The notes beneath the pieces were generated by a model that saw only the letters and a program-made list of their open reading frames with translations, had not been told where the DNA came from and ran no database searches. The position numbers were made by a program, and so were the translations under genes. A DNA stretch of 64,000 bases from Mycobacterium sp. 852013-50091_SCH5140682 (GTDB taxonomy: Bacteria > Actinomycetota > Actinomycetes > Mycobacteriales > Mycobacteriaceae). This document shows, piece by piece, positions 22,214 to 30,880 of the stretch. Where the stretch lies: NCBI RefSeq assembly GCF_001665685.1, contig NZ_LZTB01000075.1, forward strand, positions 1 to 64,000, given 5' to 3'. Position 1 is the first letter of the stretch. Every line of letters starts with the position of its first letter.

Positions 22214-22945
22214 TCAGGACAGCGTCGACCGGATGGACACCGTCACGTACGGCAGCGCCAAACCGGAGCTGTTGGCCAGCGCCGGGTGCGTGGCCAGCAG
22301 CTCGCGGACCTGCCCCAGCGTGCGCGTGCGCACCTGCTCGGGCGAGGTGATGCAGTAGCTACGTGAGGCCACGAGATCGATAAGAGCTTGCGGCGTCAGA
22401 TAACTCGTCCACTCGACCTGCTGACGTTCGGTATCGGCGAACGGCGCGGGCAGCGTCACCTCGTGGTTGAACGGATCATTTTCGTGACCGATGAGCTGCC
22501 CCAGGTCCTTGACCCAGCCCATCCGCTCGTCGCGGGTGTTCCACACCAGGCCCAGCCGCCCGCCCGGGCGTAGCACCCGGCTGACCTCGGCCGCCGCCCG
22601 CTCCGGATCGAACCAGTGCCAGGCCTGGGCGACCAGCACGGCGTCGACACTGTTGTCCGCCAACGGGATCTCCTCGGCGGTGCCCAGCAGCGCCGGCGTG
22701 TCGGGCAGCGAATTCGTCAGCAACTCCAGCATTTCCGGGATCGGATCGACGGCGATCACGTTCAGACCACGCTCGACGAGCCGGGTGGTGAGCTTGCCGG
22801 TGCCCGCACCCAGGTCGAGCACGTCCGTCGCGCCTGCGGGTAACAGCCAGTCGATCGCTTCTGGTGGATAGGACGGGCGGCCGCGTTCATAGGCTGCGGC
22901 CTCCGAGCCGAATGAGAGGGAACGCTGCGGACCCGACACGCTCAC
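22214..22945 (-). CDS. Class I SAM-dependent methyltransferase
   Basis: A 243-residue methyltransferase of the UbiE/COQ5-like type. Motif I is VLDLGAGTGKLT (about residues 40-51), followed by acidic VIAVDPIPEML, motif II-like NSVDAVLVAQAWHWF and motif III RVLRPGGRLGLVWNTRDE. Starts with GTG overlapping the metX stop (GTGA), so it is co-translated with metX and probably under the SAM-IV riboswitch. The same metC-metA-methyltransferase order occurs in M. tuberculosis (Rv3340-Rv3342). Substrate unknown; the linkage to methionine and SAM supply is notable. Confidence 0.88.
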   Translation of the reverse strand: MSVSGPQRSLSFGSEAAAYERGRPSYPPEAIDWLLPAGATDVLDLGAGTGKLTTRLVERGLNVIAVDPIPEMLELLTNSLPDTPALLGTAEEIPLADNSVDAVLVAQAWHWFDPERAAAEVSRVLRPGGRLGLVWNTRDERMGWVKDLGQLIGHENDPFNHEVTLPAPFADTERQQVEWTSYLTPQALIDLVASRSYCITSPEQVRTRTLGQVRELLATHPALANSSGLALPYVTVSIRSTLS

Positions 22946-24084
22946 CTCGGTATCAGCTCCAGTGTTCGGCGCACCAGCTTGCCGACCACCTCGGTCTCGA
23001 CAAGGAATCCGTCGTGCCCGTACTCGGAGTCGACGACGTCCAGTTCGCGGCACCCGGGAAGCAGTTCGGCGAGCTCCTCCTGCAGGCGGATCGGGTAGAG
23101 CCGGTCGGAGGTGATCCCGCCGACGATCACCGGAACCGGGCAACCGCGCAGCGCGGCCCGCACCCCGCCGCGGCCGCGGCCGACGTCGTGGCTGGACAGT
23201 GCGTCGGAGAGCACGACATAGGTGCCGGGATCGAACCGGGCGGCGAGCTTGCCGCCCTGGTACTCCAGGTAGCTCTGCACGCCGTAGCGGCCGCCGTTAC
23301 CCGGATCTTCGCCCCCTTGCGCGTCGTTGCGGAACCGGGCGTCCAGTTCCTCTTCGCCGCGGTAGGTGAGGTGTGCGAATCGCCGGGCGATCTCCATGCC
23401 GGTCAGCGGTTCGCGGCCGGTGCCGTAGTAGTCGCCGCCCTGCCAGTCCGGGTCGGTCTTGATGGCGGCGACCTGGCTGCTCTGGGTACCGATCTGGTCG
23501 GCGGTCGCGCGTGCCCCGACCGCGAGTACCAAACCGGCGCCGACCTCGTCGGGATGGCCGACCAGCCACTCCAGCGCGCGGGCGCCGCCCATCGAGCCAC
23601 CGACCACGGCCGCGACCTTGGTGATGCCGAGCGCCGCAAGCGCGGCCCGGTCGGCCTCTACCTGGTCGCGGATGGTGATCTGGGGAAACCTTGAGCCCCA
23701 AGGCTTTCCGTCAGGAGCAAGCGAGCCGGGTCCCGTGGAGCCTCGGCACCCGCCGAGCACGTTGGTGGAGATCGCGCACCAGCGGTCGGTGTCGATCGGG
23801 GCACCCGGGCCGGCGACACCGTCCCACCACCCGGGGGTGGGGTGGTCGGGACCGGCAGGACCGGTGATGTAGGAGTCTCCGGTCAGTGCGTGCAGCACCA
23901 CCACGACGTTGTCGCGGTTCGGGGACAGCTCACCCCAGCGCTGCACGGCGATGGTGGCATCGGGTAGGACGGTGCCGTTCTCGAGGCGCAGCGCGCCGAT
24001 GTTCACCAGACCCAGCTCGCCTTCGTCGGGCAGCTGGGCGGGGGAATGGTCAGGGGACACGGTGGGGATCTCGGTGATGGTCAC
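22942..24084 (-). CDS. metX: Homoserine O-acetyltransferase MetX
   Basis: Catalyses acetyl-CoA-dependent acetylation of homoserine, the entry step of methionine synthesis by direct sulfhydrylation. The 380-residue alpha/beta-hydrolase has VVVLHALTGDS near residue 60, the nucleophile elbow GGSMGGARA (Ser near 163), and the late catalytic Asp and His (ITSDRLYP and YGHDGFL near 359). Named metA in M. tuberculosis (379 residues) but it belongs to the MetX family. GTG start is 19 bases past the metY stop; a downstream methyltransferase overlaps its stop. Regulated through the upstream SAM-IV riboswitch. Confidence 0.95.
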   Translation of the reverse strand: MTITEIPTVSPDHSPAQLPDEGELGLVNIGALRLENGTVLPDATIAVQRWGELSPNRDNVVVVLHALTGDSYITGPAGPDHPTPGWWDGVAGPGAPIDTDRWCAISTNVLGGCRGSTGPGSLAPDGKPWGSRFPQITIRDQVEADRAALAALGITKVAAVVGGSMGGARALEWLVGHPDEVGAGLVLAVGARATADQIGTQSSQVAAIKTDPDWQGGDYYGTGREPLTGMEIARRFAHLTYRGEEELDARFRNDAQGGEDPGNGGRYGVQSYLEYQGGKLAARFDPGTYVVLSDALSSHDVGRGRGGVRAALRGCPVPVIVGGITSDRLYPIRLQEELAELLPGCRELDVVDSEYGHDGFLVETEVVGKLVRRTLELIPR

Positions 24085-24103
24085 TGTGCTGTTCTCACGT
24101 TCC

Positions 24104-25426
24104 TCACACCGTCGCCGTGGCCTGATCGGCGGCGCGGAACGGGCGGGCGGCAGCGAAACCCTGGTCCAGGTCGGCCAGGATGTCGTCGATGCCCTCCAGG
24201 CCGACGGCAAGGCGCACCAGCCCGGGGGTGACACCGGTGGCCAACTGCTCCTCGGGGTTGAGCTGCTGGTGGGTGGTCGATGCCGGGTGGATCACCAGCG
24301 AACGGACGTCACCGATGTTGGCGACGTGGCTGTGCAGGGTGAGCGCGTTGACGAAGGCTTTACCGGCTTCGATGCCGCCAGCCAACTCGAACGCCAGCAC
24401 CGCGCCGGTGCCCTTGGGGGCCAGCTTGCGGCCCAGCTCGTACCAGGGGGAGCTGGGCAGCCCGGCGTAGTTCACCGAGATCACGTCGGGTTGCCCTGCG
24501 AGGTACTCGGCGACCTTCTGGGCGTTGGACACATGGCGTTCAACGCGCAGCGACAGCGTTTCCAATCCCTGCGCGATGAGAAAGGCGTTGAAAGGTGCGG
24601 CTGCGGACCCGAGATCCCGCAGCAGCTGTACCCGCGCCTTGAGCGCGTAGGCGGGTGCGCCGAGGTCGGCGAACACCACCCCGTGGTAGCTGGGGTCCGG
24701 CTCGGTGAACCCGGGGAACTTCCCGTTGGTCCAGTCGAAGTTCCCGCTGTCGACGATGACGCCCGCGATCGCCGAGCCGTGTCCGCCGAGGTACTTGGTG
24801 GCCGAGTGCACGACGATGTCGGCGCCGTGGGCGATCGGCTGGATCAGGTACGGGGTGGCGATGGTGTTGTCGACGATCAACGGCACGCCGTTGTCGTGCG
24901 CCACGGCGGCCACGTTCGGGATGTCGAGGATGTCGATCTGCGGATTGGAGATCGTCTCCGCGAAGAAGGCCTTGGTGTTGGGCCGGATGGCGGAACTCCA
25001 GGACTCCAAGTTATCGGGGTCCTCCACGAAGCTGACTTCGATGCCGAGCTTGGGCAGCGTGTAGTGGAAGAGGTTGTAGGTGCCGCCGTACAGCCGCGGG
25101 GACGACACGATGTGATCGCCTGCGCTGGCGAGGTTGAGGATCGCGAACGTCTCGGCGGCCTGCCCGGAGGACAGGAACAGCGCCGCGACACCGCCTTCGA
25201 GAGCGGCGATGCGCTGTTCCACTACGTCGGTGGTGGGGTTCATGATCCGGGTGTAGATGTTGCCCGGCTCAGCCAGTCCGAACAGCGCTGCCGCGTGGTC
25301 GGTGTCGCGGAAGGTGTACGACGTGGTCTGGTAGATGGGCAGGGCTCGGGCGTTGGTCGCGCTGTCGGGTGTCTGGCCCGCGTGGATCTGCTTGGTTTCG
25401 AACGACCAGGCGTCGGGGGTTGTCAT
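24104..25426 (-). CDS. metY: O-acetylhomoserine sulfhydrylase MetY (metC of M. tuberculosis)
   Basis: PLP-dependent Cys/Met-metabolism enzyme converting O-acetylhomoserine and sulfide to homocysteine. 440 residues: ALPIYQTTSYTFRD near the start, YTRIMNPTTDVVEQRIAALEGG, substrate-binding SSPRLYGGTYNLFHYT, PLP-Asp in LIVDNTIATPYL, and the Schiff-base lysine in HSATKYLGGHG (about residue 211). The length (over 420) and the inserts fit MetY, not the shorter MetB/MetC. A ribosome-binding site AGGAGA lies 9-14 bases before the ATG. First gene of the metY-metX-methyltransferase operon behind a SAM-IV RNA. Confidence 0.95.
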   Translation of the reverse strand: MTTPDAWSFETKQIHAGQTPDSATNARALPIYQTTSYTFRDTDHAAALFGLAEPGNIYTRIMNPTTDVVEQRIAALEGGVAALFLSSGQAAETFAILNLASAGDHIVSSPRLYGGTYNLFHYTLPKLGIEVSFVEDPDNLESWSSAIRPNTKAFFAETISNPQIDILDIPNVAAVAHDNGVPLIVDNTIATPYLIQPIAHGADIVVHSATKYLGGHGSAIAGVIVDSGNFDWTNGKFPGFTEPDPSYHGVVFADLGAPAYALKARVQLLRDLGSAAAPFNAFLIAQGLETLSLRVERHVSNAQKVAEYLAGQPDVISVNYAGLPSSPWYELGRKLAPKGTGAVLAFELAGGIEAGKAFVNALTLHSHVANIGDVRSLVIHPASTTHQQLNPEEQLATGVTPGLVRLAVGLEGIDDILADLDQGFAAARPFRAADQATATV

Positions 25427-25576
25427 GGTCGGTGTCTCCTATGAAGTCGGGTGAATCGGCTACCGGGCGTCAGGCCTGCACGTGCAGACGGCGGACGGAC
25501 GCGAACAGTTCACGGACGACAGCACATGGGTGGCCTCCATCAGGTTTCCCTGTCTCTCTGGGGGCCCGTACCTTCG

Positions 25577-25696
25577 GACCCGCGCTTGCCTTGCAGCCGC
25601 GGACGGCTACTCAACCTGGTCATCACCCGGGGCACCCCACCGCGGTTGGAGGGTTGCCGGCCAGCAAGCCGGGGCTTATCGCTGGCACTCATGACC
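25577..25696 (-). ncRNA. SAM-IV riboswitch in the metY leader
   Basis: About 120 bases of minus-strand leader, 150 bases before metY, match the SAM-IV aptamer of actinobacteria as I know it from the mycobacterial RNA used for structure determination. Recognisable blocks in order are GGTCATGAGTGCCAGC, CCCCGGCTTGCTGGCCGGCA, ACCCTCCAACCGCGGTGGGG, GGGTGATGACCAGGTTGAG and GGCAAGCGCGGGTC. The GTCATGAGTGCC helix and the pseudoknot partner GCAAGCGCGGGTC close it. It senses S-adenosylmethionine and represses met genes. Between aptamer and start is a possible expression-platform hairpin, CTGCACGTGCAG at 25476-25487. Confidence 0.95.
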
Positions 25697-25905
25697 GCGT
25701 CCAAGAATATCTCATGACGGCGGGCGGGAACCAAGTGGTCGTTCTGGCGGGTCGGTGCCGAGGGCCACTGGAACGTGTTCCAATCGGGCTGCGGCGGGGC
25801 CGGCACACTACTTCCGGGTAACGGAAGCGGCCACGTCATCGAGGCTGCCCGCCCTTGTAGGGTGGCCGCGAGAGACGTTCGACGAGCAGGAGGGTGCGGG
25901 CTCAC
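25697..25905. promoter_or_regulatory. Divergent promoter region between the met leader and icd
   Basis: About 200 bases separate the 5' end of the SAM-IV aptamer from the icd start, so the met-operon promoter (minus) and icd promoter (plus) must both lie here. No gene or convincing operator is seen. The only clear element is the icd ribosome-binding site AGGAGG at 25888-25893. Confidence 0.5.
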
Positions 25906-27126
25906 ATGTCCAAGATCAAAGTCGAAGGCACTGTCGCCGAACTCGACGGTGACGAGATGACCCGCATCATCTGGCAGATGATCAAGGACCAGCTGATCCT
26001 GCCGTACCTCGACATCGACCTGGACTACTACGACCTCGGCATCGAACACCGCGACGCGACCGACGACCAGGTCACCATCGACGCGGCCAACGCCATCAAG
26101 CGCCACGGTGTGGGCGTCAAGTGCGCGACCATCACGCCCGACGAGGCCAGGGTCAAGGAGTTCAATCTCAAGAAGATGTGGCTCTCGCCCAACGGCACCA
26201 TCCGGAACATCCTGGGCGGCACCATCTTCCGCGCCCCGATCGTGATCAAGAACGTGCCGCGCCTGGTTCCGGGCTGGACCAAGCCGATCATCATCGGCCG
26301 CCACGCGTTCGGCGACCAGTACCGCGCCTTCAACACCAAGGTGGACAAGCCAGGCACCTTCACCGTGACGTTCACCCCGGACGACGGCAGCGAGCCGATG
26401 GTGCACGAGGTCGTGCACATCCCGGAGGCCGGCGGCGTCATCATGGGCATGTACAACTTCAAGAAGTCCATCCAGGACTTCGCCCGTGCGTCGTTCTCCT
26501 ATGGGCTGCAACAGGATTACCCGGTCTATCTGTCGACCAAGAACACCATCCTCAAGGGCTACGACGGGATGTTCAAGGACGAGTTCCAGCGCATCTTCGA
26601 CGAGGAGTTCAAGGCGGAGTTCGACAAGCGCGGCCTGACCTACGAACACCGCCTGATCGACGACATGGTGGCCTCCTGCCTGAAGTGGGAGGGCGGCTAT
26701 GTCTGGGCTTGCAAGAACTACGACGGGGACGTCCAATCCGACACCGTCGCACAGGGTTACGGCTCGCTCGGGCTGATGACCTCGGTGCTGATGACACCGG
26801 ACGGCAAGACCGTCGAGGCCGAGGCCGCCCACGGCACCGTCACGCGGCACTACCGGCAGTTCCAGGCGGGCAAGCCGACCTCCACCAACCCGATCGCGTC
26901 GATCTTCGCCTGGACCCGGGGCCTGGAACACCGGGCCAAGCTGGACGGCACCCCCGAGGTGGCGCGCTTCGCCGAGACGCTCGAGCACGTGGTCATCGAG
27001 ACGGTCGAGGGCGGGGCGATGACCAAGGACCTCGCGCTGCTGATCGGGCCGGACCAGGCCTGGCAGACCAGCGAAGCCTTCCTGTCCACCATCGCCGACC
27101 ATCTCAAGGGCGCGTTGCAGGCGTAG
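25906..27126 (+). CDS. icd: NADP-dependent isocitrate dehydrogenase (Icd1 type)
   Basis: TCA-cycle enzyme converting isocitrate to 2-oxoglutarate and CO2 with NADP. 406 residues of the homodimeric, eukaryote-like subfamily (Rv3339c, about 409), not the large monomeric Icd2. Signatures are VEGTVAELDGDEMTRIIW at the N-terminus, the isocitrate-binding KKMWLSPNGTIRNILGGTIFR near residues 93-115, the catalytic YEHRLIDDMVA near 247 and DVQSDTVAQGYGSLGLMTSVLM near 280. The ATG at 25906 is chosen because AGGAGG sits 12 bases upstream; GTG 25894 would abut the ribosome-binding site. Confidence 0.95.
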   Translation: MSKIKVEGTVAELDGDEMTRIIWQMIKDQLILPYLDIDLDYYDLGIEHRDATDDQVTIDAANAIKRHGVGVKCATITPDEARVKEFNLKKMWLSPNGTIRNILGGTIFRAPIVIKNVPRLVPGWTKPIIIGRHAFGDQYRAFNTKVDKPGTFTVTFTPDDGSEPMVHEVVHIPEAGGVIMGMYNFKKSIQDFARASFSYGLQQDYPVYLSTKNTILKGYDGMFKDEFQRIFDEEFKAEFDKRGLTYEHRLIDDMVASCLKWEGGYVWACKNYDGDVQSDTVAQGYGSLGLMTSVLMTPDGKTVEAEAAHGTVTRHYRQFQAGKPTSTNPIASIFAWTRGLEHRAKLDGTPEVARFAETLEHVVIETVEGGAMTKDLALLIGPDQAWQTSEAFLSTIADHLKGALQA

Positions 27127-27234
27127 CCGCGGCTCGCTGGCTGTGGGTTGGCTGTCGTCTCGTGCCAGCAGCATGTGCGGCGCGCCGACCTGTGCGATGG
27201 TTCGGCTGTGTCCCTGCCGCCCGGCCAGTATGTG

Positions 27235-28050
27235 ATGCGCAAGCTGCCGCACATCACGGCGTTGTTCTGGGCGATCAAAATCCTGGCCACCACACTGGGC
27301 GAGACCGGCGGTGACTACTTCTCCCAGACGCTGGGGCTGGGCACTCTGCACGCCGCGATGGTGCTGCTCGCGATCTTCTTCGTCGCCGTGACCATCCAGT
27401 TGCGCGCCAGGCGCTTTCATCCGCCACTGTTCTGGCTTGTGGTGGTCCTTACCAGCACGGCAGGCACCACGATCTCCGACTTCATCAACTACACGTCCGG
27501 CTTGGGTCAGGCCACCGGCGCGCTGATCCTTGGCACTGGACTGGCAATCGTGCTGATGGTCTGGTGGCGCAGCGGTCAAACCCTCAACATCGAGAACGTC
27601 GCCGCCCTGAGCGGTGAGGTGCTGTTCTGGATCGCCGTCGTCTTCTCCAACAGCCTGGGCACCTCGACCGGTGACTACCTGGCGGGCGGGCTTGGGGTCG
27701 GTCTGCGCACCTCGGCTCTGGTGCTGACCCTGGCCATGCTCGTGCTGTTGGCCGCGCACTACCTCACCGACATCAACGGCACGTTGCTGTTCTGGATTGC
27801 TTTCATCCTGACCCGCCCGTGGGGTGCCGAGGTGGGCAACATCCTCAGCAGGAGCCCTGCCCGCGGGGGGCTGGGGTTGGGTAACGCCGGGGCCTCCGCG
27901 GTGCTCGTGGCCGCCATGGTGCTCCTGATCGGCTATCAGACGCTCGATATCCGCCGGCATCCCCTGCAGCCGTTGCCGCTCCCGATCGACCGCAACACCG
28001 GGCAGCCGCAACGGCCCAACGGGGAAGTGATCACCGTCGCGGCTGGTTGA
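27235..28050 (+). CDS. Four-fold repeat membrane protein (COG4705-like)
   Basis: A 271-residue membrane protein with about eight helices arranged as four repeats. Each repeat has a Trp followed by a helix, a short G-x-x-x-x-D/N motif and a Gly-rich turn: LGETGGDYFSQTLGLG, AGTTISDFINYTSGLG, LGTSTGDYLAGGLGVG and WGAEVGNILSRS, at spacings of about 57-65 residues. This resembles the COG4705 group of uncharacterised membrane-anchored proteins. The repeated Gly-Asp motifs suggest a pseudo-symmetric pore or binding site; the transported species is unknown. ATG 27235 is preferred; GTG 27208 is possible. Confidence 0.78.
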   Translation: MRKLPHITALFWAIKILATTLGETGGDYFSQTLGLGTLHAAMVLLAIFFVAVTIQLRARRFHPPLFWLVVVLTSTAGTTISDFINYTSGLGQATGALILGTGLAIVLMVWWRSGQTLNIENVAALSGEVLFWIAVVFSNSLGTSTGDYLAGGLGVGLRTSALVLTLAMLVLLAAHYLTDINGTLLFWIAFILTRPWGAEVGNILSRSPARGGLGLGNAGASAVLVAAMVLLIGYQTLDIRRHPLQPLPLPIDRNTGQPQRPNGEVITVAAG

Positions 28051-28053
28051 TCG

Positions 28054-28887
28054 CTAGCCGGTCGCGCGGGCCGTGTCGGTTTTGCGATCGATGAACTCGC
28101 TGATCACATCGGTGATCGTGGTGGGCGCCTCGAACATCGGCACGTGGCCGACGCCGTCGAGGCGCTTGATCACCGAGCCCGGCGCGAGGCTGTCGGTGAA
28201 ATGCCGGGTGAACCGGGGTGCCGGCAGCACCCGATCCTTCTCGCAGATCACGAGCTGGGTCGGGGTGCGTGAGTGGGCGATCTCCAGCAGGCCCGGCGTG
28301 GTGAGAGCCCTGATCATCAGCTTGTAGTAGGCGCGGCAGTGGGCCACGTCGTCGACGAGGTCGCGGCGGTCCCCGTCGTTGAGGCCCTCGGGGGTGGCGC
28401 TGACGGCGGGGTAGGTGATCTGCCGTGCGAACGGCAGGCTCAGCACTCGCTGCCGGAGCAGCGCGGTGGCGACCACGATCGGCAGCGCGGCCATGAATTT
28501 GGCGATGATCTCGTACTTGACGGGCGTGAACCGGGCCCAGCCGCCCGCGGGCGCGATGCCGGTGAGGGTGCGCGCCCGGCCGCGGCGATCCAGTTCGAAC
28601 GCGACCCAGCCACCCAGTGAGTTCCCGACGATATGTGCTGTGCCCCAGCCCAGCTCGTCGAGGCGGCGCTCGACGTCGTCGGCCAGCGACGCCACGTCGA
28701 GGAGCGCCGGCCCCGGGATGCCGCCGTTGTGCCCCGCCATGGTCGGGGCGAATACCTCGTAGCGCTCGGCGAGCCCCGGGGCGACGTACTTCCATACGCT
28801 CTGTGACAGCAGGAACGGGTGCAGGAGCAGGACCGGCTCGGCATCCGGGTTGTCGGCGCCAAGGTGGATCGGTGCGCGTTCGGCCAT
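28054..28887 (-). CDS. Alpha/beta-hydrolase
   Basis: A 277-residue alpha/beta-hydrolase fold protein. The oxyanion region VLLLHPFLLS is near residue 20, the nucleophile elbow GNSLGGWVAFEL (Ser near 90) is intact, LVICEKDRVLP near 215 supplies the acid and GVGHVPMFEAP near 245 the histidine. No substrate can be assigned. ATG at 28887 is preferred, 70 bases from the divergent xthA start; upstream frames overlap that gene. Its 3' end almost touches the convergent membrane-protein gene (three-base gap). Confidence 0.85.
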   Translation of the reverse strand: MAERAPIHLGADNPDAEPVLLLHPFLLSQSVWKYVAPGLAERYEVFAPTMAGHNGGIPGPALLDVASLADDVERRLDELGWGTAHIVGNSLGGWVAFELDRRGRARTLTGIAPAGGWARFTPVKYEIIAKFMAALPIVVATALLRQRVLSLPFARQITYPAVSATPEGLNDGDRRDLVDDVAHCRAYYKLMIRALTTPGLLEIAHSRTPTQLVICEKDRVLPAPRFTRHFTDSLAPGSVIKRLDGVGHVPMFEAPTTITDVISEFIDRKTDTARATG

Positions 28888-28957
28888 TCGCCCGACATTA
28901 AGGTGATACCGCCGGTACCGCAAGGGTGTGTCGGTGCGGGTCGGTAGGGTCTCGGCC

Positions 28958-29773
28958 GTGGCATCACCAGGCTCGCTGATCGTCAGCACCATCAACGTCA
29001 ACGGCATTCGCGCCGCGGTCAAGCAGCGCTCCACCGACAACCTCGGCCTGCTGCCGTGGCTCAAGGAGACCGACGCCGAGGTGGTCTGTCTTCAGGAGAC
29101 GCGTGCCGACGACGAGCAGCTCGCCGACGCGCTCGCCCCGGCCCTGGCCGACGGTTGGTCACTGGCCTCGGCCGAGCCGCATGTGAAGGGCCGCAACGGG
29201 GTTGCCGTGCTCTCCCGGCATCCCATCAGCGCCGTCCGGCTGCTGGAATCCGACGAGTTCAACGCGCACGGGCGCTATCTGGAGGCCGACACGGCAGGGG
29301 CCACGGTGGTCAGTGTGTACTTCCCGACCGGCGAGGCCGAGACCGACCGCCAGCGGGAGAAGGAGCGGTTCATGGCGACGGTCGCCGACCGGATGGCTGC
29401 GCTGCGCCGCAAACGTAGAGAAGCTGTCGTGTGCGGGGACTGGAACATCGCCCACACCGAGAACGACATCAAGAACTGGAAGGGCAACGTCAAGAAGGCC
29501 GGGTTCCTGCCCGCCGAACGCCAATGGCTGACCGAGCTGCTGGCCACCGGCTGGGTCGATGTGGTGCGTCAGCTGCACCCCGATGTCGCCGGCCCCTACA
29601 GCTGGTGGTCATGGCGGGGCAAGGCGTTCGACAACGACGCGGGGTGGCGCATCGACTACCACCTGGCCACCCCGGGGCTGGCCGCCAGGGCGGTCAGCGC
29701 CCGCGTCGATCGCGCTGAGTTGTATGCGCTGCGGTGGTCCGACCACTCCCCGGTGACCGTGCACTACGCCTGA
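28958..29773 (+). CDS. xthA: Exodeoxyribonuclease III / AP endonuclease
   Basis: A 271-residue EEP-superfamily nuclease acting at abasic sites in base-excision repair. Motifs in order are STINVNGIRAA (metal/DNA contacts), VVCLQETRADDEQL (catalytic Glu), GDWNIAHTENDIKNW, GWRIDYHLATP and the terminal SDHSPVTVHYA with the catalytic Asp-His. GTG 28958 gives the canonical short lead to the first motif; GTG 28928 is possible. Its stop overlaps the convergent DinB-fold gene by ten bases. Confidence 0.92.
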   Translation: MASPGSLIVSTINVNGIRAAVKQRSTDNLGLLPWLKETDAEVVCLQETRADDEQLADALAPALADGWSLASAEPHVKGRNGVAVLSRHPISAVRLLESDEFNAHGRYLEADTAGATVVSVYFPTGEAETDRQREKERFMATVADRMAALRRKRREAVVCGDWNIAHTENDIKNWKGNVKKAGFLPAERQWLTELLATGWVDVVRQLHPDVAGPYSWWSWRGKAFDNDAGWRIDYHLATPGLAARAVSARVDRAELYALRWSDHSPVTVHYA

Positions 29774-30387
29774 GCCCAGTCGGGCCGCCGACCGAGATGT
29801 GCCAGGATTTTCTCGAAATCCGTTGTGCCGGAGGCGGTGACGGCCGGGCCGAACGGCGCGTCCGGAGTGCCGCGAAAGTCTCCGTCGGGAATCATCATCA
29901 CCAGCGGCAGGACCGCCGCGACGACGTCGGCCGCCGGTTCGTAGGGCACGCCCAGGGTTGCGGCGACGTCCCAGCCGTGCACCACGTAGTCGACGAAATG
30001 AAACCCGATCGCCATCGCGCCCGGGAACGTCGCGCCCGGTCCGAAGTCGGGTAGTGCGAACTGCGCGTCGGTCACGCCGTCGGCGGCGAACGCGTCGAGC
30101 ACGTCCTGTGCGGCGGCGGCGTACGTGCCTGCCGGATCGGCCCGCACGGCGTCGGTGACCGTCGTGGGTCGCCAGAGTTCGGCGTCGGCGCCGTTGCCGC
30201 GGGCGGCGGCCGCGAAGCCCCGGTGCTGCACAGTCATGTGATCGAGCAGGGTTCCCAGATTCCAGCCCACACACGGCGTGGGCCGGTCCAGGTCTGCGGG
30301 CGTGACGGTGTTGACGACGTCGACGGAGTGCAACACGGCGCTGCGGTGGTAGGGGCGGACATCGGCATTAATAGTAGGCATATGCAT
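29764..30387 (-). CDS. TIGR03086 family DinB-fold protein (maleylpyruvate-isomerase-like N-domain)
   Basis: A 207-residue actinobacterial TIGR03086/DinB-like protein. It shows the conserved TPCVGWNLGTLLDHMTVQHRGFAAA segment (first metal-ligand histidine near residue 50) and a second site HFVDYVVHGWDVAATLG (near 130-147). DinB-fold proteins of this branch use mycothiol or bind a divalent metal. Function unproven. ATG 30387 or 30381 is the start. Divergent from a MarR regulator with an operator-like palindrome between them, so it is the likely regulated target. The 3' end overlaps xthA by ten bases. Confidence 0.83.
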   Translation of the reverse strand: MHMPTINADVRPYHRSAVLHSVDVVNTVTPADLDRPTPCVGWNLGTLLDHMTVQHRGFAAAARGNGADAELWRPTTVTDAVRADPAGTYAAAAQDVLDAFAADGVTDAQFALPDFGPGATFPGAMAIGFHFVDYVVHGWDVAATLGVPYEPAADVVAAVLPLVMMIPDGDFRGTPDAPFGPAVTASGTTDFEKILAHLGRRPDWAQA

Positions 30388-30390
30388 ACG

Positions 30391-30406
30391 ATAAGCGACA
30401 GCTTAT
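30391..30406. promoter_or_regulatory. MarR-type operator palindrome
   Basis: ATAAGC-GACA-GCTTAT, a perfect six-base inverted repeat with four-base spacer, lies four bases before the DinB-fold start and 27 bases before the divergent MarR gene. Size, symmetry and position fit a MarR operator that could repress both genes. Confidence 0.75.
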
Positions 30407-30432
30407 GAATTGACAATGCCTACGATGGCGCG

Positions 30433-30846
30433 GTGGCGAAGCGTCCTGACCTGGCGGCGATGCTGGCCCCGCTGTTGCGCAAGCTGGCGGCCGCGGAGCT
30501 CCCCGTGTTGGCCGCGCACGGCCTGAGCATGTGGGGCTACGTCGTGCTGCTGGCACTGGACCGGGCGCCCGTGCGCACCCAGGCCGCGCTGGCCGAGGCC
30601 ATCGGTGCGGACAAGACGCGCATCATCGCGACCCTCGACGAGCTGCAACAGCAGGGGTACATCGAACGCAGTCCCGACCCCGAGGACCGCCGGGTGCGGT
30701 TGCTGGCCATCACCGAAGCCGGGCGGGCCGTCAAGGACGCCGCGCAGGCCGAGATCCAGATCGGCGAGGAGCGTTGGCTGGGAGAACTCGCCGCAGGCGA
30801 CCGGGAGGTGTTCCTGCGCGTGCTGCGTCAGCTGACCGGTGAATAA
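30433..30846 (+). CDS. MarR-family transcriptional regulator
   Basis: A 137-residue winged-helix regulator of the MarR family. The recognition region TQAALAEAIGADKTRIIATLDELQQQGYIERSPDPEDRRVRLLAITEAGRA (about residues 50-100) contains the typical DxRxxxxxxT wing. GTG start. Divergent from the TIGR03086 gene, with a palindromic operator in between; trpS follows after 34 bases and may share readthrough but has no functional link. Ligand unknown. Confidence 0.9.
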   Translation: MAKRPDLAAMLAPLLRKLAAAELPVLAAHGLSMWGYVVLLALDRAPVRTQAALAEAIGADKTRIIATLDELQQQGYIERSPDPEDRRVRLLAITEAGRAVKDAAQAEIQIGEERWLGELAAGDREVFLRVLRQLTGE

Positions 30847-30880
30847 ACCGGATGACGGCAGTGCGAAAATCGACCCCATC

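Noticed and set aside
25540..28011. Long minus-strand frame opposite icd and the repeat membrane protein
   Set aside because: Crosses the SAM-IV riboswitch and two genes on the plus strand; no domain, codon positions mirror icd.
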